Below are positions 50,347 through 62,052 of a stretch of 64,000 nt of DNA, piece after piece. The notes beneath the pieces are model-generated. The model made no database searches. It was not told where the DNA came from and saw only the letters and a program-made list of their open reading frames with translations. Within the stretch, counting starts at the first letter, position 1. Every line of letters starts with the position of its first letter. A program made the translations under genes and the position numbers. The DNA lies in the NCBI GenBank assembly GCA_014526335.1, contig JACTAT010000020.1, forward strand, positions 310,001 through 374,000, given 5' to 3'. The DNA is from Chrysaora quinquecirrha (lineage: Eukaryota > Cnidaria > Scyphozoa > Semaeostomeae > Pelagiidae).

Positions 50347-50690
50347 GTTTTGTACCACCTTAACATCAAATTGAACTCATAAAATGGAAGACGCATTCTG
50401 AAATTCGTACATACTGTGCAACCATAAACATCAAATTGAAGTATAATGACAACTGGAGCTTTCAAAGGTCCTTAGATGCTGCACCACCTTAACATCCAAT
50501 TGAATCATAAAAAACCAGCATTTTCTGGATTTCTAACATGTTGCACCACCTCAACATCAAAATGAAGTATAAAACAACCGGAACTTTCTGATTTTCGTAG
50601 ATGCCGCACCACCTTAACATCAAATTAAATTATAATATAACCAGCACTTTCTGGATTTCTTACAAGGTGTGCCACCTTGCATTCTATTAT
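50347..50690 (+). repeat. Tandem repeat, about 63-bp period, five units
   Basis: The anchor CACCACCTTAACATC recurs at about 50352, 50419 (degenerate), 50481, 50543, 50606 and, truncated, 50671. Spacing is 62-67 bp. Each unit ends with a CCAGCATTTTCTGGATTTCT-like segment. It lies 170-510 bp upstream of the F-box start codon. Confidence 0.85.
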
Positions 50691-50764
50691 CAAAGGAATT
50701 CCCAGTGGGAATTGAGGAATGCAAAGACAGATTGTTGTCATTCCCCTTTTGCAGATTGTGGTAA

Positions 50765-50788
50765 GGGGAATATGACGTCATATTCCCC
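50765..50788. promoter_or_regulatory. Perfect 24-bp palindrome centred on a CRE (TGACGTCA)
   Basis: GGGGAATA, TGACGTCA, TATTCCCC in direct succession form a perfect palindrome that ends 74 bp before the F-box ATG. TGACGTCA is the consensus site of CREB/ATF bZIP dimers (established). The position suggests a core-promoter element; binding is inference. Confidence 0.6.
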
Positions 50789-50862
50789 GATTCCCCGTTC
50801 CCTCTTTTACAGATAGCCCTCAGTGATCGTAGCAGCGACTCTAGTTCACAGTTAAGATTGAG

Positions 50863-52575
50863 ATGAGATTTGAAATGGCGACTGCGTTGGAACTTCCTTG
50901 TCTGGTTTTGGACCGTGTAATAAGTTTCTTGCATTTGGTAGATATTGTAAAAATGTCCAAAGTGTGTCAAACCTGGAAGCAATTTGCATCAAAAGCGTTA
51001 AAAACAGTCAATATTGATGCAAGTACAGTTCACGGTGGATCATGGCAGCAATTTTACGAAGACATCGATCTGACAGCAAGAGACAAGAATTTTGAGAATT
51101 TAGCTCTGGATATTGCAAATTGCACGGATGAAATAGATCATCTATATTTCGATGGCGAAGATATCCCTTTTGCTGTTTTTGAAATTTTGTTATCAAGTCA
51201 AAAAGCATTGAAAAGTCTAGTTTTTCTTCCGGAATGTTATGACCCGACAGAAAAAATTGGAAAGGTTGTCACACAGGCTCTCATACGGAATGAAAATTCA
51301 TTGGAAAATATCAGCATTGGTGATAGCAGTATAAGTCTGTTTCTATCCTTCGAAGAAATGGCAGATGCATTCATTGACAGAAATACATGTTTTCCAAATT
51401 TAAGATCAATAACATTCGCCCAATATGTCATCTTCAAGTCATCATTGGATCCTGTGAATTATGATATATCAAATGATTCACCTTTGCTTTTTGATGATGA
51501 TATTGATAGTGATGATGAAAATATTGATGAAGATAATGCAGCCAAACTAAGATGTGTTGCATTACTATTCCAAAAGATTTGTGTTGAGAGTAAAATCAGA
51601 GAGCTTAATTTCAAATCATCAATGCAGTTAACAAATACTATGGACTGTTCGATAGCCTGGAGTCCACCTTATGCTCGATTGCTCAGAAATCATTTTCAAA
51701 CAGGAGCTTTCTCGAATTTAAGAAAGTTCAATGTTGACAGCATTAATACAAGGGGGATTGACAGAGAATTCTCAGAAGCAGATGCAGATTTGCTTATTCA
51801 AAATTGCCCTCACATTTCTCACATTGATGCTGACATTTTTTTCTCTGAATTTGTTCATGTGAACACAAGTCGTGTTCACAGTGAAATCCCATTTATCAAG
51901 ATCATCAAGCATTATGGCCAACAACTTGTTCATCTCCATTGCTACACAAATACCAATATAGTAAATTGCATAGCTCAGAATTGTCCCAATGTTGAGACTT
52001 TAACAGTTGTTGATTATTTTGAAAATGGGCTGTCAGATTTGGCATTTGTTGCGCTATCAAGCTTAAAATATTTGAAAAATCTAACAATCCACTTCCAAAA
52101 GCATTATAATTCCCTCAATTCATTTATGTCCTTCTTAGAAAAAAGGGTATATAATCTGACCAAACTGCAGATGATATTCAAAATTGGATCAAAGTTTGAT
52201 GAGAACATTTTTCACATTATTCGGGAGAATGGGAGGAACCTTGATACTCTTATTATTGAATCTGAGATTTCATTTGAAGGCTTTGTACCAGCTATTGAAG
52301 CATTGATTCAAATGCTTGATTGTTGCTCTTCACTCAGACACTTCAGTCTAATTTTTTATCCTAAAATCTATAATGGTAACATTGACAATGGTGTCAGTAT
52401 GCAGTATTATGAAAAGATCATAGAAATTTTGCTCTCCAATCATGCAAGTCTGCATCAGCTTGGACTGTATTCCATGCTTCCTTTGTCCGATGATTGCAAA
52501 TTAACCTTAATAAGATCAATGCCATATTGCAAAATGAATTTTGATGACCATAGTGATTACGGATTTAAATTTTAA
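50863..52575 (+). CDS. F-box / leucine-rich-repeat-like protein, intronless
   Basis: A 570-residue single-exon protein. The F-box lies at about residues 9-45 (ELPCLVLDRVISFLHLVDIV, then KMSKVCQTWKQFAS); this domain binds SKP1 in SCF ubiquitin ligases (family knowledge). The remainder has irregular leucine-rich repeats (for example NLRSITFAQ, NLRKFNVDS, NVETLTVVDYF, LKYLKNLTIHF, LTKLQMIF, NLDTLIIES, SLRHFSLIF, SLHQLGLY), which would select the substrate. An acidic insert (DDDIDSDDENIDEDNAA) sits near residues 208-226. An ATG at 50863 and another at 50875 (MATALELP) are both plausible; the second is closer to the F-box. The frame is intact, so it is probably expressed. A broken paralogue lies at 46258-46530. 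The substrate cannot be inferred. Confidence 0.88.
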   Translation: MRFEMATALELPCLVLDRVISFLHLVDIVKMSKVCQTWKQFASKALKTVNIDASTVHGGSWQQFYEDIDLTARDKNFENLALDIANCTDEIDHLYFDGEDIPFAVFEILLSSQKALKSLVFLPECYDPTEKIGKVVTQALIRNENSLENISIGDSSISLFLSFEEMADAFIDRNTCFPNLRSITFAQYVIFKSSLDPVNYDISNDSPLLFDDDIDSDDENIDEDNAAKLRCVALLFQKICVESKIRELNFKSSMQLTNTMDCSIAWSPPYARLLRNHFQTGAFSNLRKFNVDSINTRGIDREFSEADADLLIQNCPHISHIDADIFFSEFVHVNTSRVHSEIPFIKIIKHYGQQLVHLHCYTNTNIVNCIAQNCPNVETLTVVDYFENGLSDLAFVALSSLKYLKNLTIHFQKHYNSLNSFMSFLEKRVYNLTKLQMIFKIGSKFDENIFHIIRENGRNLDTLIIESEISFEGFVPAIEALIQMLDCCSSLRHFSLIFYPKIYNGNIDNGVSMQYYEKIIEILLSNHASLHQLGLYSMLPLSDDCKLTLIRSMPYCKMNFDDHSDYGFKF

Positions 52576-55172
52576 TCAATTTGTCACAGGAAAGAAATGT
52601 TCAAAAGACCATTGTGGTGCTTCTAAATGGTTCCTCATTCATTCAGTTGCAGCAGCCCAATAGATTTCGGTCGTTCAAATGTTAGAAAAAGTCTTTGAGG
52701 GACAGGCCTTTGATTTTGTTTTATGATGTGTTTTCATAGATACAGAGGGATTTTAATGTTTCAATGGCCCCAGCAGCAAGTAGCAAGAGAACACCACATG
52801 AACATGGGAAGGAAGCCACATTGCACACAAAAACAATCCAGCTACAGTATAAATGCTGTGTAACAAAGCTTCCAACAGAAAATATCATTTCAAAGAACAA
52901 GCAGTTGTCTCAGTGATTATTAACAACAAATGCAACAAGGTATTTTGAAAAGAAGAAATTTCACAAGCACAATCAGATTAACTTGGTGTCAGGGAGCAAT
53001 TTTGTAATGCTGGGCACAGACACCTTTTTGCTTTTCACCTGACAGCTCATATAGCATTGTGTTCACAACCCACTACCATTACATCAAATTCAATCACCTG
53101 CTCCTCATGTCCATGACCATGAAGATGCAAAAAAATATATCATATATTTATACTGAAAACTAAACAATAATACTACAGAATACTACTACAGAAGTTTGGT
53201 GGTCAATTGGAATAAGCTAAATTACAAATTGCAAAATAAATGGATGAGAAGGTGCCTTCCATGGGAAGTATCTATATAGAGTATTCACGTAAAACACATG
53301 GTAATTGTTATAGCAAGTCTCTGTGACTAAGAATCGCATTTTTTGAACATTGCTCAGGTTTGTTTCTTATATAGAAACCAATTGCTGTAGACAGGCTTGA
53401 ACCTTCCCCAGCATACTTCATAATATTTTGAAACATGGATGTAAGCCCCTTTAATTTTTTTACTCCACACGTGTATAGATCGACAAAGTCACTTGTTTTC
53501 AACACAGAAAAACGAAGCAAACAGCATTCTCATTCATAACGAAGCTTCTTAAATAACATATCTATAATCTTTTCGACGCAGGAAATGCATGGAACCAAAC
53601 CCTAATTAGGGAGTTTCCGATAGTTTTCGACAGTTCTTCAATCGAAACCACTCTTTGATACAATGGTTGACAGAAAATTTGGCTACGTTTAACCACCCGT
53701 CCCATCAGCAGCCAACATACACAAAGAAGTTCGGTGAACTGTACGAAGTAATCTTGGCGAAGTTTGGCTAAGGCTTTACGGACACAACCCATACGGTCAC
53801 TGTTTATTAGACGGCGGTTTCTTACTTGCGTGAATGCTTTACTGTTCTATCAAACCTCGTATAATCATGCTTATGTCAATCTGCTGGAGTCGTCAACTTG
53901 TAAAATATAATATTTACAATTTTCAAAGAAATTAAGCTTGCTTATAGGCCAATATATAATTTTCAGAAACGCAACACGATCAAAGATCGTCCGGCAAATA
54001 TTTTTGTATATTTTTGTATATATGTATAATTGTCAACAATTGCTTATCAAGCAATGTTTGAATGTTTGGGGATGACACAAAACCTTTGCTTGACAAGCAA
54101 CCATCAACAGAATTTATTCAAAACATTTTTTGCTCGATGCAACTCAAAAGTGTTAAAAGAGCATTTTCTGTGACGTGACGTGCTAAACGGTCAATATTTT
54201 GCTTGGCAAGCAAAATTCAAATGTTTGATCGTTCGGCCAGGGCACCAGGTTCCAACCAAAATACATAGTTTGGCTATCGAATAGATGACACCTCTTATCT
54301 TTACAATGTCTTTCTTTCATCTGATGACAATTTCTGACGAATTTTACAATGGATTTTCCGAAATAATTAAACAACAGAGAAAAGTAGAACCTCCATCTGT
54401 GAACGTGGAACCGATTTCATTGTGCACGATATACGTTTCTGTTTTAGAATATTGTTTTCACAGATAAACAGCCTTTTGGAAGACAATATTGGTCCTTTGT
54501 TCAAAAGTATATGTAAATCATTTCAAGTTCCACTGTATAATGGTGATAAAATTGGCTTTAAAACATATATACATATAATAATCATCACATAATCATGATA
54601 AACATCTTTGTCACGGCTTCTTTTCTCTCCTGGATGTAAAAGCTGAATTGGTGACTCTTGTTTCAAGGAAACATCACTGACCACTCTGTTATTGAGAAGT
54701 GTGTCACCAGAAAAATTGAGATGGGTTTAAGAAGTGGTTTCAGTAGCAATATAATATTTCCTACTCTTCAAGCATGAATATAATGGTAAAATATGTGGTG
54801 TAGTCGCTAAAACCACGGTCTTTCCATTTTCACTGCAGCGATAACAACTTTTTGGAAGATTTTAACACAAATGCACTTGAGATAACCCTATCCCACAATG
54901 CTTAATTTTTGCACTTCGGATAACCCAGAGACACAAAATTCGGCGCGACGTTGATTTCGAGTAGCCATCCCTACATTCGGCTAAAAAATTTGCAAATAAC
55001 TGTATTAAAGGCAAACATCTTCTCACCTTGACGATGTACACCTCTAAAAATTACATATGCAAAATTTTTTCATTCGCAGTTAGGAGATACGTTCAAGTTC
55101 CTGTCCATTGCATTTCCCCAGACGATTTCCCCAAATAGGGGCATGCGTCTATTAAAAAAATGCTTCGAACGG
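52576..55172. other. Gene-free stretch downstream of F-box gene
   Basis: The F-box 3' UTR should lie at its left; an AATAAA occurs at 53235-53240. A 76-codon ATG-started minus frame (53792-53562) is unrecognised. Three TTGCTT...AAGCAA inverted repeats lie at 54039-54216. No other gene. Confidence 0.5.
54039..54216. repeat. Cluster of three TTGCTT-N-AAGCAA palindromes
   Basis: ATTGCTTATCAAGCAAT (54039-54055), TTGCTTGACAAGCAA (54086-54100) and ATTTTGCTTGGCAAGCAAAAT (54196-54216). Each is an inverted repeat with a 1-3-base centre, all in 180 bp. Confidence 0.75.
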
Positions 55173-55332
55173 TGTATCCGAAGGCAAAACTCGAGAGAGT
55201 ATCCGAAGGCATATTTCTTTTGGTAACTTAGATCTATCTAAGAATGATTAAAACAGAACAGAACAAGGATTATATAGATAGTTATTAATTACGTAATAGT
55301 CAATATAAAGTCACGGGGGTAAACATCCAACA
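55173..55332 (-). repeat. 3' LTR of gypsy element
   Basis: 160 bp. It differs from the other LTR mainly by a short local duplication (GTATCCGAAGGC at about 55199-55210). Confidence 0.9.
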
Positions 55333-55345
55333 TTTCCCCCTCCCT
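55333..55345 (-). promoter_or_regulatory. Polypurine tract of gypsy element
   Basis: Minus strand AGGGAGGGGGAAA directly before the 3' LTR: the expected primer for plus-strand DNA synthesis. Confidence 0.85.
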
Positions 55346-58300
55346 ATATTCGGATAGCACTCCATGGAACTTTGTCTGGAAATTGACGAAGACGTCTCTC
55401 TCGCTGAGGATACTGTCTACGCTGAGCAATGGGTTCTTCATTGGAAGAATCAGAATCAGACTCGGAACTATAGGTGTCACCACTATCTTCATCGAAACTG
55501 TCCTCACTGTCGCTGGTGTCGGATGATTCACTGAAGGATTGGTTCGCAGGATCAAGTACAAGTTTGTCCTTCAAGCGAGTTGCCTGGTTCTGTTGATGAC
55601 CAGAATTACTCGACTTTTGATCTGCAAAGGTGTCAGTTGACAACGGAAAGAGTCTATCATGATGAACAATTTTCTTTTCTTGTGTTTTATCGTTCATGAT
55701 TTCAAAATTCACTCCATTTGGAAGTTTACGCAATACGGTCTATGGGCCATGGCGGCGCGGCGCTAGTTTGCGGTTTTCACCCGTTTTGTAAAATCTAACT
55801 TTTAACCCTACTTGTCTCCTTTGTGATAGATAAAACGCAGTTTGTGATTATACTGTGCCTGCATTTTCTCTTTACTGAGCTGTAGATTCTAAATGACAGT
55901 GTCGTAAATATCTTTAAGAGCAAGACTTCGGTCAGCAGGAGTATTGACATCGACGAGTTGATCTGGACGGTGATTGAATAAGATGTCGATCGGCAAACGT
56001 GCAGATCTACCAAAAACAACGTTGTAAGGTATGCAGTTGGTCGCTTTACTTTCACTTTTGTTCAAAACGAATACTAGTTCTGGTGAAAGAGTTCTCCATT
56101 TTGATTGCTGAGCTTTGCGTTGTAATAGGACAGATCGTAACATATCTCTGACACTTCGAATAGTTCGTTCAGCGAAGCCCTTGCCTTGTGAATGGTATGC
56201 CGATGAACGTCTCTTCTCGATACCCAAAGTATTGCAGATTTCCCTGATTGTATCACCCTCAACAAGAGAACCTTGGTCGCTCAGCATAAAATAGGGAGTG
56301 CCATGAATATACTGTATATCCAGTGCGATAATAAGGCATTCGCGATACTTTGGGCTTTCTGGTCTTTAAATGGCACAGCTACAATGAACTTGGAAAAAAT
56401 ATCGCCGATAAGGAGGAAGTATTGGAATCCTTGGTGATCGGCTGGAATAAAAGCGATCTCAATCGATATAAACTACATTGGTGCTTTAGGAATGGCCATA
56501 GGGAGAAGTGGTACCTTCGGTGGAGAGGAACTGCATTTTGTCTGTTGACCAATTACACACTGAGAAGCAAAATTCTTGACATGCGCATACATATTAGGCC
56601 AAAAGAACAGGTCTTTAAGTAGAGAGTACGTTTTATCTGTTCCAAAATGAGCCGTTTTATGTACTTCTGTTACGATGAATTTCCTCAGTGAAGGTGGGAC
56701 GATTGGTCTGCCAGACTTAGTAAGAAGATCGTATTCCACTCCCAGTTGTTTTTGCACACGTTTGAATCTACCTTTGTTGATTATTTCTCCGTTTACAATA
56801 AGTCTTTTGCTTTAGAAATCAACGGGTCAGTGTTTTGTTCTTGTTTCAACTGTTCCACAAAAGCGTTGTTATCGTTAACAGTGGCAAAGATTTTGTCTTC
56901 AAACCGTGATTCTGGTTGAATGTTGCTCGCTGCCCTATTCCGAGACAATAGATCTGCTTTTACGTTGTCTTTTCCTCTGATGTATTGGACGCTGTAGTTG
57001 TATTCTTCTAACTCCGCGATCCAGCGGCCGAATTTGCCCCTAGGATCCTTTTGTTGCCTCAGGTGTACCAGCGGGTTGTGGTCTGATCGCAAAACGAATT
57101 CTGTACCAGCTAAGTAGACATGCCAATGTCGAACAGCTAGTACCAATGCAAACGCCTCTTTAGTGATGGCTGCCCAGTTGCGTTGGGAACTGGTAAAATA
57201 TGTTGAAAAGTATGCAACAGGGTGCAAAATTTGGTCGTCTCCCTTTTGAGACAGGACCCCACCGGCGGCATAGTCACTTGCATCAACTTCGACTATAAAG
57301 GTCTCATGAAGTTTTGGAAATGCCAAAACTGGTTTAGACGACAGGTGTTGTTTTAACTCTTGAAAAGCCGTTTCACAGGGAGTGTCCCATTCAAATTTGA
57401 CATTGTCGTTTGTGAGTTTATTGAGTGGTTGGCTGATTGTCGCGAAATCTTTTATGAAATTCCTGTAAAACCCAGCCATTCCTAGAAATCGTCTTAATTC
57501 TTTTTTCGATTCGGGGCGTTGAAATTCATTAATTGCGTCGATCAAGCGGTGTTGGGGTTTAATGCCATCTAGAGAAAGTTCAAAACCCAAAAAATTGACT
57601 TTATCAGCTGCAAAAAAGCATTTTGATGCCTTTAGCGTTACTTTGGCAGCCCGCAGGCAGTCGAAAACGTCTTTAAGATCACGAACATGTTCCTCGAATG
57701 TACTGTTAAAAAAAACAATATCGTCCATATACGAAAGCACTTTCCCTCTCCTGAGGCCGGACAAACACATATCCATCATACGTTGATACGTAGCACCAGA
57801 ATTCGATAATCCGAATGGCATAACATTAAACTAAAATTTCCCACGAGGGATGGAGAATGCTGTTTTCTCTTTGTCTGTTTCTGCTAAGGAACTGACCAAT
57901 ACGCTGACGCTGCGTCCAGGGTAGACCAATATTTGGCCCCAGCCATCTTGTCAATTACATCCTTGATATTGGGTAAGGGGTAGGTATCCTTTTTGGTCAC
58001 ATCATTCACGCCGCGAAAGTCGCATACAAATCGGGTACTGTTGTCCTTCTTTTTTACTAATATGACAGGAGCATTCCAGGGTGAGTAAGAAGGTCGTATT
58101 ATATCATTAGTAAGCATCTCTGTGACTTGTTTGTCCATGTCCTTTTCCCAAGCGACAGGAATTCTACGTGGCTTATGGTATACTGGTAAAGCATCATTTG
58201 TTATGATTTGATGCTCGAGTAATTCCGTTCTGGCGGGTTTCTTTGGGTCGGTAGCGAATACATCAAGATAATTGGTAACAAGTGATTTAAGTTGATTTAC

Positions 58301-59020
58301 TTCCTCGGTAGATAGCTTATTGTTAAATGTTATATCGGCTACATTAAAGCTCTCCTGTCCTGATTTAGATACAGTCGCCACTGTTTCCTCAGTAACCTGC
58401 ATAATAGAACCCATTAACTTCCGTGATTGCAAATGAATATCAGACGTGGTAACATTAAGTACTGTGACAGGAAATATGCCCTCAATATTTGGGATGACTC
58501 GAGATTTGTTAGCATAAAGGCCTTGAATATTTGGTACTAATTTTGGCTCAAAGTCACCTTCAAGTAGAGAGTTATTAGTGGTACATTTCACTAAAAGCAC
58601 TTTTTCAGACCGAGCAGGAATAGTAGTAGTTTCACATAATCTAACGTTGTTGCTGGTTGTTGATAATCCTGTTACTGAGAGTTTTCCCAACTGAATTGTA
58701 TGACGAGAAAAATCAAAACTGATAGAGCCAAATTTTCGCATAAAATCTCTGCTAAGTAATATGGTCGAATACGAGATCGAATCGAGTACTTGAAAACTTT
58801 GATCATGAGGTTTGCTGCCTGGTATGGTCACCTTTATATTTACAGATCCTATGATTTTCATTTTATCACCTGACGCATTAATCAACGACTTTGGATTCGA
58901 ATCGTCTAACTGAGAATCCAATCCGATTTTCCTTAATGTCCCCAAATCAATCACAGATGTCCCCGATCCCGTATCAAGCATCACATGAGTACTGAAATCA
59001 TGCAATTTGGCAGCGATCAC
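55344..59020 (-). pseudogene. gypsy pol (protease, RT, RNase H, integrase), frame-broken
   Basis: Protease at the start with MLDTGSGTSVIDL (about 58985-58945). RT follows with FVCDFRGVNDV, TLDAASAYWS, then a single-base deletion near 57885 and an in-frame stop near 57834. The frame resumes with MPFGLSNSGATYQRMMD and SYMDDIVFF (about 57735). RNase H shows VEVDASDYAAGGVLSQ and LRSDHNPLVHL. The integrase zinc finger spans H...H...C at about 56660-56550. The core Asp, Asp and Glu fall in GDIFSKF, LSDQGS and GFAERTIRS but lie in different frames (break near 56290-56470). The tail is Ser/Asp-rich (SDSEDSFDEDS). It is not able to make an intact product as sequenced. Confidence 0.88.
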
Positions 59021-59068
59021 AACTGAGCAGGGGTCTTCAACAAGGTTTACAGAGTCTGAGGCGGTTAG

Positions 59069-59992
59069 TCATTGGGTTTTGGAATTTGGGCATACCGGAT
59101 CCCAGCTATCGTGGCCCTTTTCCCCACAAGCCTGGCAATAACGCGAAGGGCAATTTCTGATCAAGTGCTCTGTGCTTTGGCAAGACCTACACTTGCGTTG
59201 CTGAGGAGGAGCGTTTTGATACCTACTTCGCGAGGCACCCCGGTTTTGCGATGAGCGTCTCGTGTTGCTATAGTTACGACCAAAATTGCGTTGGTAATAA
59301 ACTGGTTGGTTAGCTGCAAAATTGACCTGCTGTTGATAGGGTTCATAACCCCCGGCCACAGCTTGGGCATTCAGGTTTGTGTTTGCCAACTTATCAGCAA
59401 CTTTATCAGCGATTGAATCGAAAATATCTGTAGGCATGGAGGCGGTAGCATTGTTGACGTTAATCGCATTAGCAGAGTTGCATTCCTGAAATCGTGATTT
59501 TATGCCAGCTAGCTGAAGGCGTGTTGTTTCTTCAGCAAGCGTGTTTATATCGCTGGCTGCAAATTTTTCCATTGATTTTACTGCTATTTGCATTTCTGGG
59601 TGCAAGCCACGAACAAAATAATCCTTTGCTAAGGTGTTACGCGTTGAATTATCAAAATCTGGGTATGCTAATTTAACCAATTCCGTAAGTTTATACGCAA
59701 ATGTGTGAGCAGACTCACCTTTGTTGCGCGTGCGATTTGACAACGTAAATAGAGCTTCTTCTCTGTTGAGCTGTCCTCGTTCAAATTCCTTTAAAAGTTC
59801 TTCTTTTATTTTACTCACTATCTTCCGATCTCCGTCGCTTAGTCGCAAATAAATATCGAATGCTGGGCCCTCTAATCTGCTTGCGAGATTCTGGGCACAC
59901 TTCTCTTCTGAGTAACCCTTCAAAGCGGAATGTAATTCGACTTTGGTGATAAATTCTTTGACATCGCCAATGCCATTGAAAACTTTTATTTT
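59069..59992 (-). pseudogene. gypsy gag, separated from its start codon by a nested transposon
   Basis: The body of gag is a helical capsid-like region (SALKGYSEEKCAQNLASRL, YLRLSDGDR, ALFTLSNRTRNKGESAHTFA) followed by an Arg-rich stretch. Two zinc knuckles follow, CRSCQSTEHLIRNC (CX2CX4HX4C) and CQACGEKGHDSWDPVC (CX2CX4HX6C). The frame runs through 59992 with no Met. The original start is the ATG at 62027-62025, beyond the insertion: the four codons there would continue in frame if the nested element and one 5-bp target copy were absent. Pol follows in another frame about 50 bp on, implying a programmed frameshift in the ancestor. Confidence 0.88.
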
Positions 59993-62018
59993 CACCCTGG
60001 GTAATGTATGTGCAGTACAGTGGAGGGTGTGCAGTACGGTGGAGGATGTTCAGTACAGTGGAGGGATATCATAAGTACAGTGGAGGGATACCATCAGTAC
60101 GGTGGAGGGTATTCAGTACAGTGGAGGGATATCATCAGTACGGTGGAGGGATATCATCAGTACGGTGGAGGATGTTCAGTACGGTGGAGGGATATCAGCA
60201 GTACAGTGGAGGGATATAGACTTATTACATTCGTCGTAGTCTACGCTCCTCCACACCCCACCACCCCGCTCCAACTACGACTCATAAACTTTCAGTCAAA
60301 AGTCGGCCTAATTTTCACGAACCTCGTTCTGGTGTGAAGGATGGCCTAACAAAATTTCCCGACTACTGACCCTAAAACTTGCCCAAATCTGTATTTTTCG
60401 GTTTGCAACATACAAAAAAATTTAGTTGTACAGAGAAAAATGCTTCTCCTAACTTCATTTGAGCCCAAAATGCATCCAAGTTCATTAATTCCTCTTTTCG
60501 CACGCGAGAAAGCTATGTCATCCGAGCGGCCTAAAATTTGACTTGACAGCCGACCCTAAAACGTCTCTAAATTCGTACTTTTGCTCTCAAAATTAAAAAC
60601 GAAATCATTAGTACTAAAACGAACGTTTTTATTAACTATTAGTATGGGGATTATGTATATACAGGTGGAAGGTTGTCTTTTCTGCCCCGAAAAAGCTGTG
60701 GCGAAGCTGCTCGAAGCTTGGCGGCCATTGGGGAAACTAGAGATGGAAAAGGTGGGAGTAATAGATAAGCCAATCACTGCTGTAGATTCGGGCTGTTCTG
60801 CATTCTGATTGGATATGCCAGAAAGTTGGCATATCAGGCCGACTTTTTGACTTATAGATTATGAGTCCCACTCTGAGGAAACAGCGATTATGTTGTTGTA
60901 GTTGTTATGAGCTGTTTCCGAAAGAGTGGGAGGAATGTAATCAGTCTACGAGAATACTAGATAAAGTCAGTGAATACATATTATGTTGAGGGTGGTGCTA
61001 CCCGGTGGTGCTAGGTTTGCATGAAAATTCAAAATTTTGGCTTATTTCTTACCTGCATTACACAGCTACCCTTCTCTTTAACCAGCACTTTCACAATGAA
61101 ATGATACTGTACATAGGTCGAGGGGCAGTTCACTACTTCATTAAAATCTCGTTCAATCCGGCTGGAAGACCTAATGTTTTCATTGAAATCCCTTAGAAAT
61201 CCTTTTGTTTTCCTAAAAGTCTCGTACACAATTTTGAAGAGTGAATGGCCCTTTGATACGGGTCGTATTGAGGGATACAAATCTGACACCGAACGTTTTG
61301 TCAATAGCACTTAATATGATAACCAAAATGATGAAGTTTGCTGTTGAATACAGTATCATAAGATCGAAACTTTCAAATACATATGCGTCTATATTTTTGA
61401 ATTTCTTATGATAACCAAGTGTAGAAAACTCGGACTCGTGCAGAAATTTGGAAAGCCCTCCACTGTACTGATGATATCCCTCCACCGTACTGAACACACT
61501 CCACCGTACTTATGATATCCCTCCACCGTACTGAATATCCTCCACTGTACTGATGGTATCCCTCCACTGTACTGATGGTATCTCTCCACTGTACTGTTGA
61601 TATCCCTCCACAGTACTGAGCATCCTCCACTGTACTGAATTATATCCCTCCACCGTACTGAACATCCTCCGCTGTACTGATGGTATCCCTCCACTGTACT
61701 GATGGTATCCCTCCACTGTACTGATGGTATCCTCCACAGTACTGAATATCCTCCACAGTACTTCTGGTATCCCTCCACTGTACTGATGGTATCCCTCCAC
61801 TGTACTGCTGATATCCCTCCACCGTACTGAACATCCTCCACCGTACTGATGATATCCCTCCACCGTACTGATGATATCCCTCCACTGTACTGAATACCCT
61901 CCACCGTACTGATGGTATCCCTCCACTGTACTTATGATATCCCTCCACTGTACTGAACATCCTCCACCGTACTGCACACCCTCCACTGTACTGCACATAC
62001 ATTACCCAGGGTGATTTT
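59988..62018. mobile_element. Minisatellite-armed transposon nested in gypsy gag
   Basis: The element proper is 59993-62013 (2021 bp), flanked by a 5-bp duplication ATTTT (59988-59992, 62014-62018). The ends are perfect inverted copies CACCCTGGGTAATGTATGTG. Each arm is a tandem array of GTACAGTGGAGGGATATCAT-type units of 22 bp mixed with 19-bp units (GTACGGTGGAGGATGTTCA). The left array is about 220 bp (60013-60222). The right is about 540 bp (61455-61993) and its outer 220 bp is identical to the left. The interior (60223-61454) has no transposase I recognise. CAC ends and a 5-bp duplication recall Transib, but assignment is inference. Confidence 0.88.
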
Positions 62019-62052
62019 GCCATCCATATTCTATTTGATTCTTAGATAGAAA

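Noticed and set aside
53562..53792. 76-codon ATG-started minus frame as a first exon
   Set aside because: It looks open and starts with ATG, but I see no family match and cannot define a downstream exon, so it is left as unassigned.
60004..62023. Open frames encoding repeated WRDISTVEGYHQY-like peptides on both strands
   Set aside because: They are translations of the 22/19-bp transposon arrays in all frames. Unit lengths of 22 and 19 cycle through frames, so openness reflects lack of stops in the unit, not coding.
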